Below, piece after piece: positions 25,989 to 35,910 of a DNA stretch of 64,000 bases. Position 1 is the first letter of the stretch. Each line of letters opens with the position of its first letter. The translations under genes were made by a program, and so were the position numbers. Below the pieces are notes generated by a model, which did no database searches, had not been told where the DNA came from, and was given only the letters and a program-made list of their open reading frames with translations. Origin of the DNA: Sulfitobacter undariae (GTDB taxonomy: Bacteria > Pseudomonadota > Alphaproteobacteria > Rhodobacterales > Rhodobacteraceae); NCBI RefSeq assembly GCF_014196805.1, contig NZ_JACIEI010000003.1, forward strand, positions 310,001-374,000, read 5' to 3'.

Positions 25989-26303
25989 TTAGCGTTTGTG
26001 AGGCGGGACATCGCGTAGCCGCAGGCTCTGTTCGCTTACTTGGTCCAATGTCCATTTCGAATGTATGCGCGTGGTGCTTGCAGGTTGGTTTTGCAGCCCC
26101 AACTTCAGTGTCTCACGGTGGGCACCTTTCGGGCGGATCGGACGTGGGGTAAATCCGCCGCCGCAGGTGGCGCAGACGTTATGCAGCACGTTATCAACAC
26201 AATCGGCGCAATAGGTACATTCATAGCTACAGATACGCGCATCGGGCGAATGGGGCGGCAGATCGCGGTCACACCATTCGCAATTTGGTCTGAGTTCTAG
26301 CAT
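25989..26303 (-). CDS. DUF1272 zinc-ribbon-like protein
   Basis: This 104-residue protein begins MLELRPNCEWCDRDLPPHSP, the signature of DUF1272. It has eight cysteines in pairs: C8 and C11, C25 and C29, C32 and C35, and C44 and C47 in VCATCGGG, likely to bind zinc. The last 50 residues, after RPIRPKG, are polar and variable. The family is cytoplasmic and of unknown function; no catalytic residues are apparent. It lies between the SDR dehydrogenase and the GNAT gene on the same strand, with 74 bases separating it from the dehydrogenase. Confidence 0.88.
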   Translation of the reverse strand: MLELRPNCEWCDRDLPPHSPDARICSYECTYCADCVDNVLHNVCATCGGGFTPRPIRPKGAHRETLKLGLQNQPASTTRIHSKWTLDQVSEQSLRLRDVPPHKR

Positions 26304-26377
26304 GATGGTTTCCTGTGCAATTACTCATGGTTCGGCCAAAGGCTCGGATCAGCGCCTTTGGCCCTTTGAGGCGCCCG

Positions 26378-27133
26378 TTAACGCATGCGCAACGCGCCAT
26401 CCAGACGGATCACTTCACCATTCAAATAGCCCATTTCAACGATAAATGCGACCATACGGGCATATTCATTCGGCTCGCCCAGACGTGCAGGGTTTGGTAC
26501 TTCGGCAGCAAGGCTGTCTTGCACCTCTTGCGGAAGACCTTTCAGCATCGGCGTGCCAAAGATACCCGGTGCAATGGTCATTACACGAATGCCATATTGC
26601 GCCAGATCGCGGGCCATGGGCAGGGTCATGCCAACGATACCGCCCTTGGATGCGGCATAGGCCACTTGGCCTTTTTGCCCGTCATAGGCGGCGACTGAGG
26701 CGGTGTTAATCACCACGCCCCGTGCGCCATCTGCGTCAGGTTCGTTTTTTGCCATGGCGGTCGAGGCAAGGCGCGCAATGTTGAAGCTGCCTGTCAGGTT
26801 GATGTCGATGGTTTTTTGAAATGCGGCCAGCGGATGCGCGCCATCACGGCCCGTGGTTTTGATGCCAAGGGCGATACCTGCGCAATTCACCGCAACATTC
26901 AGCGCGCCCATCTGGCTTTGCGCCTGTGCAATCGCGGCCTCAACCGAGGCTTCGTCGGTCACATCGGTTTCAATGAAATATCCGCCGATCTCTTCGGCCA
27001 CGATCGGGCCGCGTGTTGTATCACGGTCCAGCAGGGTGACTTTGGCGCCTTGGGCAGCAAAATGGCGGGCTGTTGCTTCACCCAGACCGGATGCGCCTCC
27101 GGTGATGACAGCGGCAGTGTTGGACATGAGCAT
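26378..27133 (-). CDS. SDR family dehydrogenase, 3-hydroxyacyl-CoA dehydrogenase type-2-like
   Basis: This 251-residue classical short-chain dehydrogenase has the NAD-binding TGGASGLGEATARHF, VTLLDRD after strand 2 (Asp favours NAD), NCAGIA, a catalytic serine strand with INTASVAAYDGQKGQ, and YAASKGG with Tyr and Lys. The C-terminal half matches the HSD10-like branch, with APGIFGTPMLKGLPQEVQDSL. Such enzymes oxidise 3-hydroxyacyl-CoA or branched intermediates; an acyl-CoA link is a family inference. I chose ATG 27133, eight bases from AAGGA. Alternatives are the ATGs at 27139 and 27127. A small inverted repeat just upstream could bind a TetR-type regulator. Confidence 0.88.
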   Translation of the reverse strand: MLMSNTAAVITGGASGLGEATARHFAAQGAKVTLLDRDTTRGPIVAEEIGGYFIETDVTDEASVEAAIAQAQSQMGALNVAVNCAGIALGIKTTGRDGAHPLAAFQKTIDINLTGSFNIARLASTAMAKNEPDADGARGVVINTASVAAYDGQKGQVAYAASKGGIVGMTLPMARDLAQYGIRVMTIAPGIFGTPMLKGLPQEVQDSLAAEVPNPARLGEPNEYARMVAFIVEMGYLNGEVIRLDGALRMR

Positions 27134-27149
27134 GGGCATATTCCTTATT

Positions 27150-27163
27150 TGAACTGATGTTCA
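27150..27163. promoter_or_regulatory. short inverted repeat upstream of the SDR dehydrogenase
   Basis: TGAAC and GTTCA are exact reverse complements, separated by the four bases TGAT, 17 bases upstream of the dehydrogenase start. The form resembles operators bound by TetR-family regulators of acyl-CoA genes, but the arms are short and the idea rests on position only. No regulator gene is adjacent. Confidence 0.35.
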
Positions 27164-27168
27164 GATAA

Positions 27169-27993
27169 TCACGCGCATCTGTTTTGGGCAAGAGGGGTCC
27201 AGCGCAACCAAGTACCACCTGTTGTATGCACTGACGCGCCAGCACGGCGTTTGAAACGGTCAATTTCAGGTGTGGTTTCCACGCCAAGGTCCAGTGACCT
27301 GATCCCGCGATCGGCTAATGCGTTCATCGCCTGCCATAGCAGCAGGTTATGGGCACGGGTGGTGCGGCCCATCGCAGTGCTATGACCTATGTGATAGGTC
27401 GCTGCGCTGCCGTGGGTCAGAAACAGCATATAGGCCACAGGATGACCACGCAGCAGGGCGGTAAACAGATGGGTTTGATCTGGTGATGTTTGGGCAAAGG
27501 CGGAGGTCAGGGCTGTGGGCCAACTTTGATAACGTTGGGAACTGGCTTGTTTAGCCTCCAGTGCCAGCAGCGGGTGATCGGGTGACAAGGGGCGGTGTAA
27601 CACCCGTAGCGGGCTGGCCTCTGCCTGACCCAACTGGTGCCGCCAGTTTTGGTGCAGGGCAGCGCGGCGGGTCGCCTGTGGGGGCGACAGATTGACGTGG
27701 AACACCTTGCGCGCTGCTGCAATTGGTATGACACGGGGCAGGGCGCAGGGACGCTCTGGTGATAGGATCAGCGGCTGGCGTTGCAGGCTTGCTTGGGCCA
27801 ATTGCGCGGGTAAATCCGGCGGCGGGTCCGCGCGGGGCAGCATCAGTAACGGCACACCCGCAAGGCGACGGCGAAACAGCGTGAGGCCCGAGGGCAAGAT
27901 CACAGGCGTTTGACCACATAGCATCACTGCGGTTGCAAAAGCACGGTCTTGTAAAAGGGAATGGGCGGGGCGCGCATGGCTGGCATCAAACAT
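27169..27993 (-). CDS. FemAB/GNAT-fold acyltransferase-like protein
   Basis: This 274-residue cytoplasmic protein has the last third of a FemAB- or GNAT-type fold. LLRGHPVAYMLFLTHGSAATYHIGHS is followed by NLLLWQAMNALADRGIRSLDLG and EIDRFKRRAGASVHTTGGTWLR, a pattern seen in proteins that move acyl or aminoacyl groups. The N-terminal half is arginine- and proline-rich and shows weaker similarity. The TTG at 28011 is a possible longer start; ATG 27993 is preferred. It is separated from the dehydrogenase by the inverted repeat and from tyrS by 66 bases containing an imperfect GC-rich hairpin. The substrate is unknown. Confidence 0.65.
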   Translation of the reverse strand: MFDASHARPAHSLLQDRAFATAVMLCGQTPVILPSGLTLFRRRLAGVPLLMLPRADPPPDLPAQLAQASLQRQPLILSPERPCALPRVIPIAAARKVFHVNLSPPQATRRAALHQNWRHQLGQAEASPLRVLHRPLSPDHPLLALEAKQASSQRYQSWPTALTSAFAQTSPDQTHLFTALLRGHPVAYMLFLTHGSAATYHIGHSTAMGRTTRAHNLLLWQAMNALADRGIRSLDLGVETTPEIDRFKRRAGASVHTTGGTWLRWTPLAQNRCA

Positions 27994-28059
27994 GCCGCAA
28001 CTCTGCGCCAAAGGTGGTTAAGGGGAGCTTAAGCCCCCCTTAGTTTGCACAGCATTAGT

Positions 28060-29310
28060 TTAGCCCAGTTGCACCAGTGCGTGGCGCTTTTTACCAGCCG
28101 ACAGTTTGATCGGCGCAGCCAGCGCGGCGGCATCAATCATCAGGCCTGCATCGGTCAGCGGCGCGTCGTTCATACGCGCACCATTCTCTGTAATAAGGCG
28201 TTTCGCCTCTTTACCTGATCCCGCAAGGCCCGATTTCACCAAAAGTTGCACGATGGAAATACCATCGCCCAGATCAGCAGCAGACAGCGTCAGCGTTGGC
28301 AGATCATCGCCCACGCCACCTTTTTCAAATACTTCACGCGCTGTGGCTTCGGCAGCCTTGGCAGCATCCGCACCGTGCAGCAGGGTTGTGACTTCATTGG
28401 CCAAACGGATTTTCGCTTCGTTAATCTCGGCACCTTCCAGCGCGCCAAGGCGGTCACATTCCGCCACAGGCAGTTCTGTATAGAGCTTGAGGAAACGCCC
28501 AACGTCGGCATCCGTGGTATTGCGCCAGAATTGCCAGAACTCATAGGGCGACAGCATATCACCGTTCAGCCAGATCGCTCCGCCTTGGGATTTACCCATT
28601 TTCTTGCCGTCCGATGTGGTCAGCAAAGGTGAGGTGAGGCCATAAACCTCGCCTTCAATCACGCGGCGGGTGAGGTCGATACCGTTGACGATATTGCCCC
28701 ATTGGTCTGATCCGCCCATTTGCAGGACGCAGCCATAGCGGCGGTGAAGCTCCATGAAGTCATAGGCTTGCAGGATCATGTAGTTGAATTCGAGGAAGGA
28801 GAGCGACTGCTCGCGGTCCAGACGCGATTTCACGGATTCAAATGACAACATGCGGTTGATGCTGAAATGACGCCCGATGTCGCGCAGAAATTCGAGGTAG
28901 TTCAGATTGTCCAGCCATTCGGCGTTGTTGAGCATGACCGCATCAGCAGGACCATCGCCATAGGTCAGGTATTTTGCAAATACCTGTTTCATACCCTCGA
29001 TGTTTTCATCGATTTGCTCAGGTGACAGCAGCGGGCGTTCATCCGCACGGAAAGATGGATCACCCACTTTTGTGGTGCCGCCACCCATCAGGGTGATTGG
29101 CTTATTGCCGGATTTCTGCAACCAGCGCAGCATCATGATGTTGAGCAAATGGCCCACATGCAATGATTTGGCAGTTGCATCATAACCGATATAGGCAGGC
29201 TGCGCGCCCTTCAGCAGGGCTTCGTCCAGTGCTTGATAATCGGTGCAGTCGGCCAGATAGCCCCGCTCCATCATGACTGAGATGAATTCTGATTTTGGAT
29301 GGTATGTCAT
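28060..29310 (-). CDS. tyrS: tyrosyl-tRNA synthetase
   Basis: This 416-residue class I synthetase has the HIGH-type SLHVGHLLN near residue 50. The tyrosine pocket shows Tyr and Asp residues in [14 protein letters not shown] and [12 protein letters not shown]. The KMSKS loop reads KKMGKSQGG, a common TyrS variant. The C-terminal RNA-binding S4 domain is visible in [23 protein letters not shown]. It charges tRNA-Tyr. It is divergent from anmK across 83 bases and has no genes on its strand immediately upstream. Confidence 0.97.
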   Translation of the reverse strand: MTYHPKSEFISVMMERGYLADCTDYQALDEALLKGAQPAYIGYDATAKSLHVGHLLNIMMLRWLQKSGNKPITLMGGGTTKVGDPSFRADERPLLSPEQIDENIEGMKQVFAKYLTYGDGPADAVMLNNAEWLDNLNYLEFLRDIGRHFSINRMLSFESVKSRLDREQSLSFLEFNYMILQAYDFMELHRRYGCVLQMGGSDQWGNIVNGIDLTRRVIEGEVYGLTSPLLTTSDGKKMGKSQGGAIWLNGDMLSPYEFWQFWRNTTDADVGRFLKLYTELPVAECDRLGALEGAEINEAKIRLANEVTTLLHGADAAKAAEATAREVFEKGGVGDDLPTLTLSAADLGDGISIVQLLVKSGLAGSGKEAKRLITENGARMNDAPLTDAGLMIDAAALAAPIKLSAGKKRHALVQLG

Positions 29311-29393
29311 GGCGCTTGCCCTCGGCTTTGATTGCAGGGCATCTATAGGGCGGGCAAAGCCAAAGGAAAAGGCAAGAATATGGGCGGGGCATT

Positions 29394-30497
29394 ATGACAA
29401 GGGCGATTGCAAAGACGGGTGTGGTGACGGCGGCGGGGGCAATGTCGGGCACATCGCTGGACGGGGTTGACGTAGCGGTGCTGCGCACGGACGGGCATGA
29501 CATTACGGATTTCGGGCGCAGTGCTTACCGTGATTACACGCCCGAAGAGCGCAAAGTGATCGCAGCGGGATTTGGCCTGTGGAGCGGTGAAGCCGTTGAG
29601 GCCGCCGCTGCTGTGATTGAAGCGGCACATTTGGAGATCCTAGAGGGTTTCAAGGACGTGGACCTGATTGGGTTCCACGGTCAAACGCTGGCCCATGCCC
29701 CACGACAGCAAGGCACATTGCAAGTGGGCAACGGGGCGATGCTGGCGGATGAGCTGGGTGTGCCCGTGGTCTGGGACTTCCGCAGCGCAGACGTGCAGTT
29801 GGGCGGTGAGGGCGCGCCACTTGCGCCGTTCTTCCACCACGCTTGCGCACGCTATATCGGTGCGGATGCGCCTGTAGCGTTTTTGAATTTGGGCGGCGTG
29901 GGGAATATTACTTGGGTTGATCCGTCGATTGACCAGCCGCAGGTTGAGGGGGCGCTTCTGGCCTTTGACACAGGGCCGGCCAATGCACCTGTGAACGATC
30001 TGATGCAAGAACGGCTGGGGCTGGCCTATGATAAAGACGGCGCTGTGGCCCGGGGCGGCACGGTGGAAACCGGCGCATTAGAGCTGTTTCTAGCGGAGCC
30101 GTATTTTGCAAGAGTACCGCCCAAGTCACTGGACCGGAATGACTTTGCCGAAATGGTCGCTTTGGTACGCGAGTTGTCTAATGCCGATGCCGCCGCCACG
30201 TTGACAGCGATGTGCGCCGCAGGTGTGGCCGAAGCCATGCAGCATTGCCCGATCCCGCCCAGCCGCGTTTTGGTTACAGGGGGCGGGCGGCGCAATCCTG
30301 TGTTGATGCAGATGCTTGAGGTGTCATTGGATTGCCCCGTGGTCCCGATTGAGGAGGTCGGGTTGGACGGTGACATGCTGGAGGCGCAGGCCTTTGCCTA
30401 TCTGGCGGTTCGCGTGGCGCGGGGGATGCCCACGTCTTGTGCAGGCACCACGGGTGTCCGTGCGGCGGTGGGCGGTGGCACGGTCAGCGTGCCGTGA
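29394..30497 (+). CDS. anmK: anhydro-N-acetylmuramic acid kinase
   Basis: This 367-residue ASKHA-fold kinase has the phosphate-binding [43 protein letters not shown] and [14 protein letters not shown], and ends [21 protein letters not shown]. AnmK phosphorylates and opens 1,6-anhydroMurNAc to MurNAc-6-P in peptidoglycan recycling. The start is ATG 29394, 83 bases from divergent tyrS. It acts after NagZ, also in this window, though the genes are 15 kb apart and in different operons. No murQ etherase is present here. Confidence 0.95.
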   Translation: MTRAIAKTGVVTAAGAMSGTSLDGVDVAVLRTDGHDITDFGRSAYRDYTPEERKVIAAGFGLWSGEAVEAAAAVIEAAHLEILEGFKDVDLIGFHGQTLAHAPRQQGTLQVGNGAMLADELGVPVVWDFRSADVQLGGEGAPLAPFFHHACARYIGADAPVAFLNLGGVGNITWVDPSIDQPQVEGALLAFDTGPANAPVNDLMQERLGLAYDKDGAVARGGTVETGALELFLAEPYFARVPPKSLDRNDFAEMVALVRELSNADAAATLTAMCAAGVAEAMQHCPIPPSRVLVTGGGRRNPVLMQMLEVSLDCPVVPIEEVGLDGDMLEAQAFAYLAVRVARGMPTSCAGTTGVRAAVGGGTVSVP

Positions 30498-30502
30498 GCA
30501 AG

Positions 30503-30844
30503 CTAATCCGGAGCGCGTAAGGGCGTCACAGCACCATCCCAGCACGACATATCAGAGGTGAGGGTGAACTTCGTTTTCGCCCAGCTACGCTCATGCATGC
30601 GCAGACAGATCGGATCACCCTGTGCCAATTGTGGGCGAGTGCTGGTTGTTTCGGTTTGATAAGTTTCACGGCTGGAAAGCTCAAAGGTGATGCGCCACAG
30701 ATCGGGGCCGTCATTCACAGGGGCTGAATTGACAGTGACCACATTGGCAGGCACCAGATCGACGCTGTTTGTGGCTTTCTCAATCAGGGCTAACCCGACA
30801 AGCAGTGCAATGCCGGTATAGGCGATGAGGCGTTTATTGTTCAT
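30503..30844 (-). CDS. small membrane-anchored protein of unknown function
   Basis: This 113-residue protein has an N-terminal hydrophobic segment, RLIAYTGIALLVGLALIEKA, that is either a signal peptide or an anchor. About 90 polar residues follow, with a cysteine pair (ICLRM and MSCWDG) that could be oxidised outside the cytoplasm. No family is recognised. The first codon overlaps the end of the GNAT gene (ATGA), so both are translated together. The stop lies 5 bases from the convergent anmK end. Confidence 0.6.
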   Translation of the reverse strand: MNNKRLIAYTGIALLVGLALIEKATNSVDLVPANVVTVNSAPVNDGPDLWRITFELSSRETYQTETTSTRPQLAQGDPICLRMHERSWAKTKFTLTSDMSCWDGAVTPLRAPD

Positions 30845-31374
30845 GCGGTGGCCAATGGCGCAAGGGGCGCCTCAAAAAACAGCAAATGCGGCAGGGCGCT
30901 GTCGGGGATGTCTTGATAAGGGCCACGCGCTGCAAAGCCCAAGCTGGCATAAAGCGCACGGGCTGGGCCGAGATTGACGGAAGTGTCGAGTACCACGCGG
31001 CTAAACCCGTCTGCGCGGGCTTGGTCCATCAATGCTGTCATGATCTTGCGGGCGACGTTATGGCCCCGCGCTTGCGGCGCGACATAGACGCGTTTGATCT
31101 CACTTGTGTCTGCGTCCAACGCATGCGACATGGCGCAGCCCACAGGCGCGCCGTCCAATTCAGCCAGCAAGATGACCCCTTGAGGGCGGGCGTGCTCTTG
31201 GGCCAGCCTATCCATCAACGCGGTGTATTTGGGGACAGGATAAAATGTCTCGGTAATCTCTGCATCAATTTCAGAGACCTCCAACAGGTGCGAACGGTAA
31301 TCCCAGCACAGTTTGCGCACAGCATCTAGGTCTTGGGGGGTGGTGGCAGGGCGGATCAGGATTTCCGGCATCAT
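30841..31374 (-). CDS. GNAT family N-acetyltransferase
   Basis: This 177-residue protein has a classic single GNAT domain: ILIRPATTPQDLDAVRKLC at the start, GCAMSHAL, and the acetyl-CoA motif A IKRVYVAPQARGHNVARKIM. ARALYASLGFAARGPYQD completes it. It would acetylate an amino group of an unknown substrate. It lies upstream of the small membrane protein with a 4-base overlap. Two adjacent ATG codons begin the gene; the first is at 31374. The 163 bases to the right hold no gene. Confidence 0.85.
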   Translation of the reverse strand: MMPEILIRPATTPQDLDAVRKLCWDYRSHLLEVSEIDAEITETFYPVPKYTALMDRLAQEHARPQGVILLAELDGAPVGCAMSHALDADTSEIKRVYVAPQARGHNVARKIMTALMDQARADGFSRVVLDTSVNLGPARALYASLGFAARGPYQDIPDSALPHLLFFEAPLAPLATA

Positions 31375-31537
31375 GTGTCCTCACGGTGTTTCGAACCGTA
31401 AAACCTTAATTCCGAGATGACTTCAAGCGGGAGGTTGCCGCGATGATGTGGGCAGGCGGGGGAATGTTTTTGTGAAATGATGAAACCAAAACTGCTTTGG
31501 GGTGTTGAGTTGATGAACAGACTAAGGAGAATACACT

Positions 31538-31981
31538 ATGACAAACAGCATCATGACACCCCGCGCCTTTGCCCTTGCTTCCGCTATTGCGATCGGCAGC
31601 GCGTCAGTCGGTTTTGCGCAGTCGCAACTTGTGCCAGAGCAGTTGATTTCGGCGGAACAGATTGAGGATGGCGCGATTTATGCTCTGGAGGTCACAAAGG
31701 ACGATCCGACATGGCTAAGTGGCGAAAGCTATACGACCATCGAAGCGGGTTGGAAAAAGGTAGGTGATATTTCCGATGTGCTGTTGGACCAGGACGGTCA
31801 GATGGTTGCCGTTCTGGCAGAAATTGGTGGATTTCTGGACATCGGTGACCGTGACGTGATCTTGCCGTTGGATCAGGTGCGCTTTGCCGTGGGCGAGGGG
31901 AAAGACTATAACTACGTCACCAACCTGACCGAGGAAGAACTGAAAAACCTGCCCGAGGTGGAAGAAGATATTTGGGATTGA
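31538..31981 (+). CDS. PRC-barrel domain-containing periplasmic protein
   Basis: This 147-residue protein has a signal peptide (FALASAIAIGSASVGFAQS, cut after FAQ). A PRC-barrel-like unit follows: KKVGDISDVLLDQDGQMVAVLAEIGGFLDIGDRDVILPLDQV. The C-terminal 25 residues are acidic (EEELKNLPEVEEDIWD). PRC barrels occur in photosynthetic reaction-centre H subunits and in RimM; in this short secreted form the role is unknown, perhaps stress-related. A strong hairpin terminator follows. ATG 31538 is preceded by AAGGAG about seven bases upstream (31521-31526). Confidence 0.8.
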   Translation: MTNSIMTPRAFALASAIAIGSASVGFAQSQLVPEQLISAEQIEDGAIYALEVTKDDPTWLSGESYTTIEAGWKKVGDISDVLLDQDGQMVAVLAEIGGFLDIGDRDVILPLDQVRFAVGEGKDYNYVTNLTEEELKNLPEVEEDIWD

Positions 31982-32009
31982 TTTGCGCTGAGTTGAGTTA
32001 CGCAAAGAG

Positions 32010-32039
32010 AAAGGGAGGGCATAGCGCCCTCCCTTTTTT
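32010..32039. terminator. bidirectional Rho-independent terminator
   Basis: AAAGGGAGGGC and GCCCTCCCTTT form an 11-bp stem around a five-base loop, followed by a T-run on the plus strand and preceded by A residues. It ends the PRC-barrel gene and, on the minus strand, eno. Confidence 0.85.
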
Positions 32040-32062
32040 GTGGTTTGTTGCCAAGGCAATCC

Positions 32063-33379
<1,317 letters not shown>

Positions 33380-33392
33380 TTATAGAGGGTCT

Positions 33393-34283
33393 TCAGGCTT
33401 GGGAAGGGCCGCGAGCGGCTTTGCGGCGCTGTTTGCGCTCACGGAGAACGGTATATATCCCAGAGGCCACAATCACGGCCGCGCCAAGCAGTGTCATGAT
33501 GTCTGGACGCTCTCCGAACAGGCCAACGCCGATGATCATGGCAAAGATCAGGCGGCTATAGCGGAATGGGCTGATAAAGCTGACTTCGCCAATGCGCATG
33601 GCGCTGACGATACCGTAATAGGCGACAACGCCAAACAGCAGACAGGCCAGCATCAACAAGGACAGGCGCAGGTCCATCGGCGCAAGGGGCTGTCCGGTGA
33701 CCAGCAGATAACTGGCGCCAGCGGGGACGATTACCAGAAACCCCAAAAAGCTAAGCTGCATAGACGAAAGGTTTGCAGGAGCGCGGCGGGTTGCAATGTC
33801 ACGTGTGGCCAGTCCGAATACACCCACTACAGCAAACAGAGATAGCGGCGTGAACCCTTCCATGCCGGGACGGATGATCATCAGAACACCGATAAAGCCG
33901 ACGCAAATGGCCGACCAGCGGCGCCAGCCGACGGTTTCGCTCAGAAACAGAGCTGCTCCCAAGGTGACAACCAGCGGCGTTGCTTGCAAAATCGCTGATG
34001 CGGATGACAGCGGTGTAAACACAATGGCAGAGATAAAGAACACGGTGCCGATGATTTCTCCCATACTGCGGACCAACACTGCAGGGGCCAGCATGCTGCG
34101 TTCAAAAACAGGTTTGCCTTGCAACACAACCACGCAGCCGAAAATCAACGCGCCGCCCGCGCCCAACATCAACAGAATCTGGCCGATAGGCACCGCAGTG
34201 CCCATCATTTTGATGAAACTGTCTTCGATCGCAAAGCCGAGCATGGCGAGCACCATAAGAATCGCACCGCGCATATTGTCCAT
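33393..34283 (-). CDS. EamA-family (drug/metabolite) transporter
   Basis: This 296-residue integral membrane protein contains about ten hydrophobic segments in two repeated EamA units (GAILMVLAMLGFAIEDSFIK to the middle, then LGFLVIVPAG to VIVASGIYTVL). The cytoplasmic end is basic (LRERKQRRKAARG). DMT-superfamily members export amino acids, purines or other metabolites; substrate unknown. It is divergent from the AbrB-like gene over 130 bases that hold an imperfect palindrome. Confidence 0.88.
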   Translation of the reverse strand: MDNMRGAILMVLAMLGFAIEDSFIKMMGTAVPIGQILLMLGAGGALIFGCVVVLQGKPVFERSMLAPAVLVRSMGEIIGTVFFISAIVFTPLSSASAILQATPLVVTLGAALFLSETVGWRRWSAICVGFIGVLMIIRPGMEGFTPLSLFAVVGVFGLATRDIATRRAPANLSSMQLSFLGFLVIVPAGASYLLVTGQPLAPMDLRLSLLMLACLLFGVVAYYGIVSAMRIGEVSFISPFRYSRLIFAMIIGVGLFGERPDIMTLLGAAVIVASGIYTVLRERKQRRKAARGPSQA

Positions 34284-34330
34284 GGGAGCGTTTCCTTCTG
34301 AGATGTCGCTGTTTTCGGGTTGTGTATGTT

Positions 34331-34350
34331 GTGACGTTTCAGAATGTCAC
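34331..34350. promoter_or_regulatory. imperfect 20-bp palindrome between two divergent membrane-protein genes
   Basis: GTGAC and GTCAC are exact complements around ten bases; over the full 20 bases 7 of 10 pairs match. The site lies 48 bases from the EamA start and 64 bases from the AbrB start, where a shared operator could sit. No adjacent regulator gene, so the role is only inferred. Confidence 0.3.
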
Positions 34351-34413
34351 GATTAAAGCTGTCATGCTCTTTTCAGACTGGTTGCGCAAGAGAGTGGCTG
34401 ATAGCTGAGTTGT

Positions 34414-35463
34414 ATGATTGCAAATTTCTTTACCTCGCTTTGGGGCCGGACGATGCTGACGTTGGCGGTGGCCTGTGTCGGGGCCATTATCGCATGGGCT
34501 ATTCGTGCCCCGATGTTCTTGTTGATCGGGCCTGCTTTTGCTGTCAGCCTTGCTGGTTTAATCGGGCTACAGACGCAAATTCATCCGCGGTTTCGCGATG
34601 CCTGTTTTGTGGTAATGGGCTTGACCGTAGGCGCAGGCTTTAGCGCCGAGGCCGTGGCGACCATGGGGCGTTGGCCGTTGGCGTTTTTGATGATGGCGGG
34701 GCTGACATGGGCGACAATGGCCGCTTGTCGTGCAGTATTGGTGCGCTTCTTTGGGTTTTCGCGGGGCAGTGCCTTGCTTGCGGGCGCGCCGGGACATCTG
34801 AGCTTTGTGATCTCTATGGCTGAATCTTCGGGGGCGGATGTCATGCAGATTTCAGTGACACAATCGGTGCGTCTGTTGCTGCTGACCATGGTCGTCCCCT
34901 TTATTGTCGTGGCGATGGGCGTCGATCTGAGCGGCGCAATTTTGCAGGCTGGCATCAGCTGGCCAATGTGGCTCTTGGCGGTAATGGTGGTCGCGGCTCT
35001 ACTCGCGTCGATTGTTTTGGCGCGGTTGAACGTGCCAGCCCCCTTGTTGATCGGTGCGATGTTGGTTGCGGGGATATGGCAGCTTAGCGGTATCCGTTCA
35101 GGTGTTATGCCACCAGAGTTGGTTATGCCCGCTTATGTGGCTTTGGGGGCCTTGATCGGCACGCGGTTCGTAAATGTTAAGATGGCGGAGTTACTGCGCA
35201 ATTTGGGCGCAGGATTTGCGATCACAGGCGTTGCGGTCGTGCTGGCTGGGGCAGGGGCATTTGCCGTTGCATGGGCTATGGGGATGGCCCCCAGCCATGT
35301 TTTGCTGGCTTTTGCCCCGGGTGGTCTGGAAACAATGATTGCGATGGGGGTCGTTATGGGCGCAGTTCCAGGTTTTGTGGCGGCGTGCCATATGACACGC
35401 CTGATGGTGCTGAGCGTGCTGTTGCCGCTGATGGCGCGCGGCGTTGACGGTTCTGGAAAATAG
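34414..35463 (+). CDS. AbrB-family membrane protein (ammonia monooxygenase-like, PF05145)
   Basis: This 349-residue polytopic protein consists of a duplicated module. One copy is around IIAWAIRAPMFLLIGPAFAVSLAGL, the other around LARLNVPAPLLIGAMLVAGI. Each is followed by a conserved small-residue segment (FVVMGLTVGAGFS; YVALGALIGTRFV), and the last is AFAPGGLETMIAMGVVMG. This matches the AbrB duplication family, whose E. coli member was linked to aidB regulation; the common label ammonia monooxygenase has no biochemical basis. The function is unknown, perhaps transport. A possible bidirectional terminator follows 24 bases after the stop. Confidence 0.85.
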   Translation: MIANFFTSLWGRTMLTLAVACVGAIIAWAIRAPMFLLIGPAFAVSLAGLIGLQTQIHPRFRDACFVVMGLTVGAGFSAEAVATMGRWPLAFLMMAGLTWATMAACRAVLVRFFGFSRGSALLAGAPGHLSFVISMAESSGADVMQISVTQSVRLLLLTMVVPFIVVAMGVDLSGAILQAGISWPMWLLAVMVVAALLASIVLARLNVPAPLLIGAMLVAGIWQLSGIRSGVMPPELVMPAYVALGALIGTRFVNVKMAELLRNLGAGFAITGVAVVLAGAGAFAVAWAMGMAPSHVLLAFAPGGLETMIAMGVVMGAVPGFVAACHMTRLMVLSVLLPLMARGVDGSGK

Positions 35464-35486
35464 GGGTGCTATGCCCCCGATCTGAG

Positions 35487-35526
35487 AAATACCCGCACCT
35501 CGCAACAAAGCATGATGCGGGTATTT
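35487..35526. terminator. candidate bidirectional terminator
   Basis: AAATACCCGCA and TGCGGGTATTT are exact 11-base reverse complements separated by 18 bases. The hairpin lies between the convergent AbrB-like gene and the I78 lipoprotein gene; its AT-rich ends would supply short U-runs on both strands. The long loop makes it atypical. Confidence 0.55.
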
Positions 35527-35550
35527 GATAACGCGCCTCTAGCAGTTTGG

Positions 35551-35910
35551 TTATCCGCAGAATACGCGAATGACTTTTGATTTGGGATTTGTAACAGATT
35601 CAATGTCTGTGCCGCTGTGAACAAAATTCAAACGTGAAGGGGTATCGGTGGCCACTTTCTCACTACGGCCATAGTGACGGGAATCACCAGGGATTTTCAA
35701 GCTGTGGGTCGCTTTGGAAGGACCTCCAACGAGGTGTTGAAGCTGGGATGCGCCACATGCATCTGTACGGGCCGGAGTGGCTTGTGACACTGGGCCTGTA
35801 TTCAAATAGCTGCTAGGGTGGATTTCTTGCGGCCCGTTGCGAACCTCTAAATTGCTCGAGCAGGCGCTTAAAAGCGTCGCGCTAAAGGCAGCGACAAGTA
35901 CTAGTTTCAT
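35551..35910 (-). CDS. I78-family peptidase inhibitor lipoprotein
   Basis: This 119-residue lipoprotein has the lipobox LLSAC (C17). After a short linker an I78 inhibitor domain follows: DACGASQLQHLVGGPSKA, then the core RLNFVHSGTDIES, and the C-terminal VIRVFCG. The two cysteines, in ACGAS and FCG, are placed to form the family disulfide. I78 inhibitors block serine peptidases such as subtilisin or trypsin. The protein should sit in the outer or inner membrane on the periplasmic side. It has a typical ATG start at 35910 and an upstream gap of 321 bases shared with the divergent helicase gene. Confidence 0.78.
   Translation of the reverse strand: MKLVLVAAFSATLLSACSSNLEVRNGPQEIHPSSYLNTGPVSQATPARTDACGASQLQHLVGGPSKATHSLKIPGDSRHYGRSEKVATDTPSRLNFVHSGTDIESVTNPKSKVIRVFCG

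Noticed and set aside
28015-28045. GC-rich imperfect hairpin after tyrS
   Set aside because: The arms only pair with bulges and no U-run lies on the tyrS strand; not listed as a terminator.
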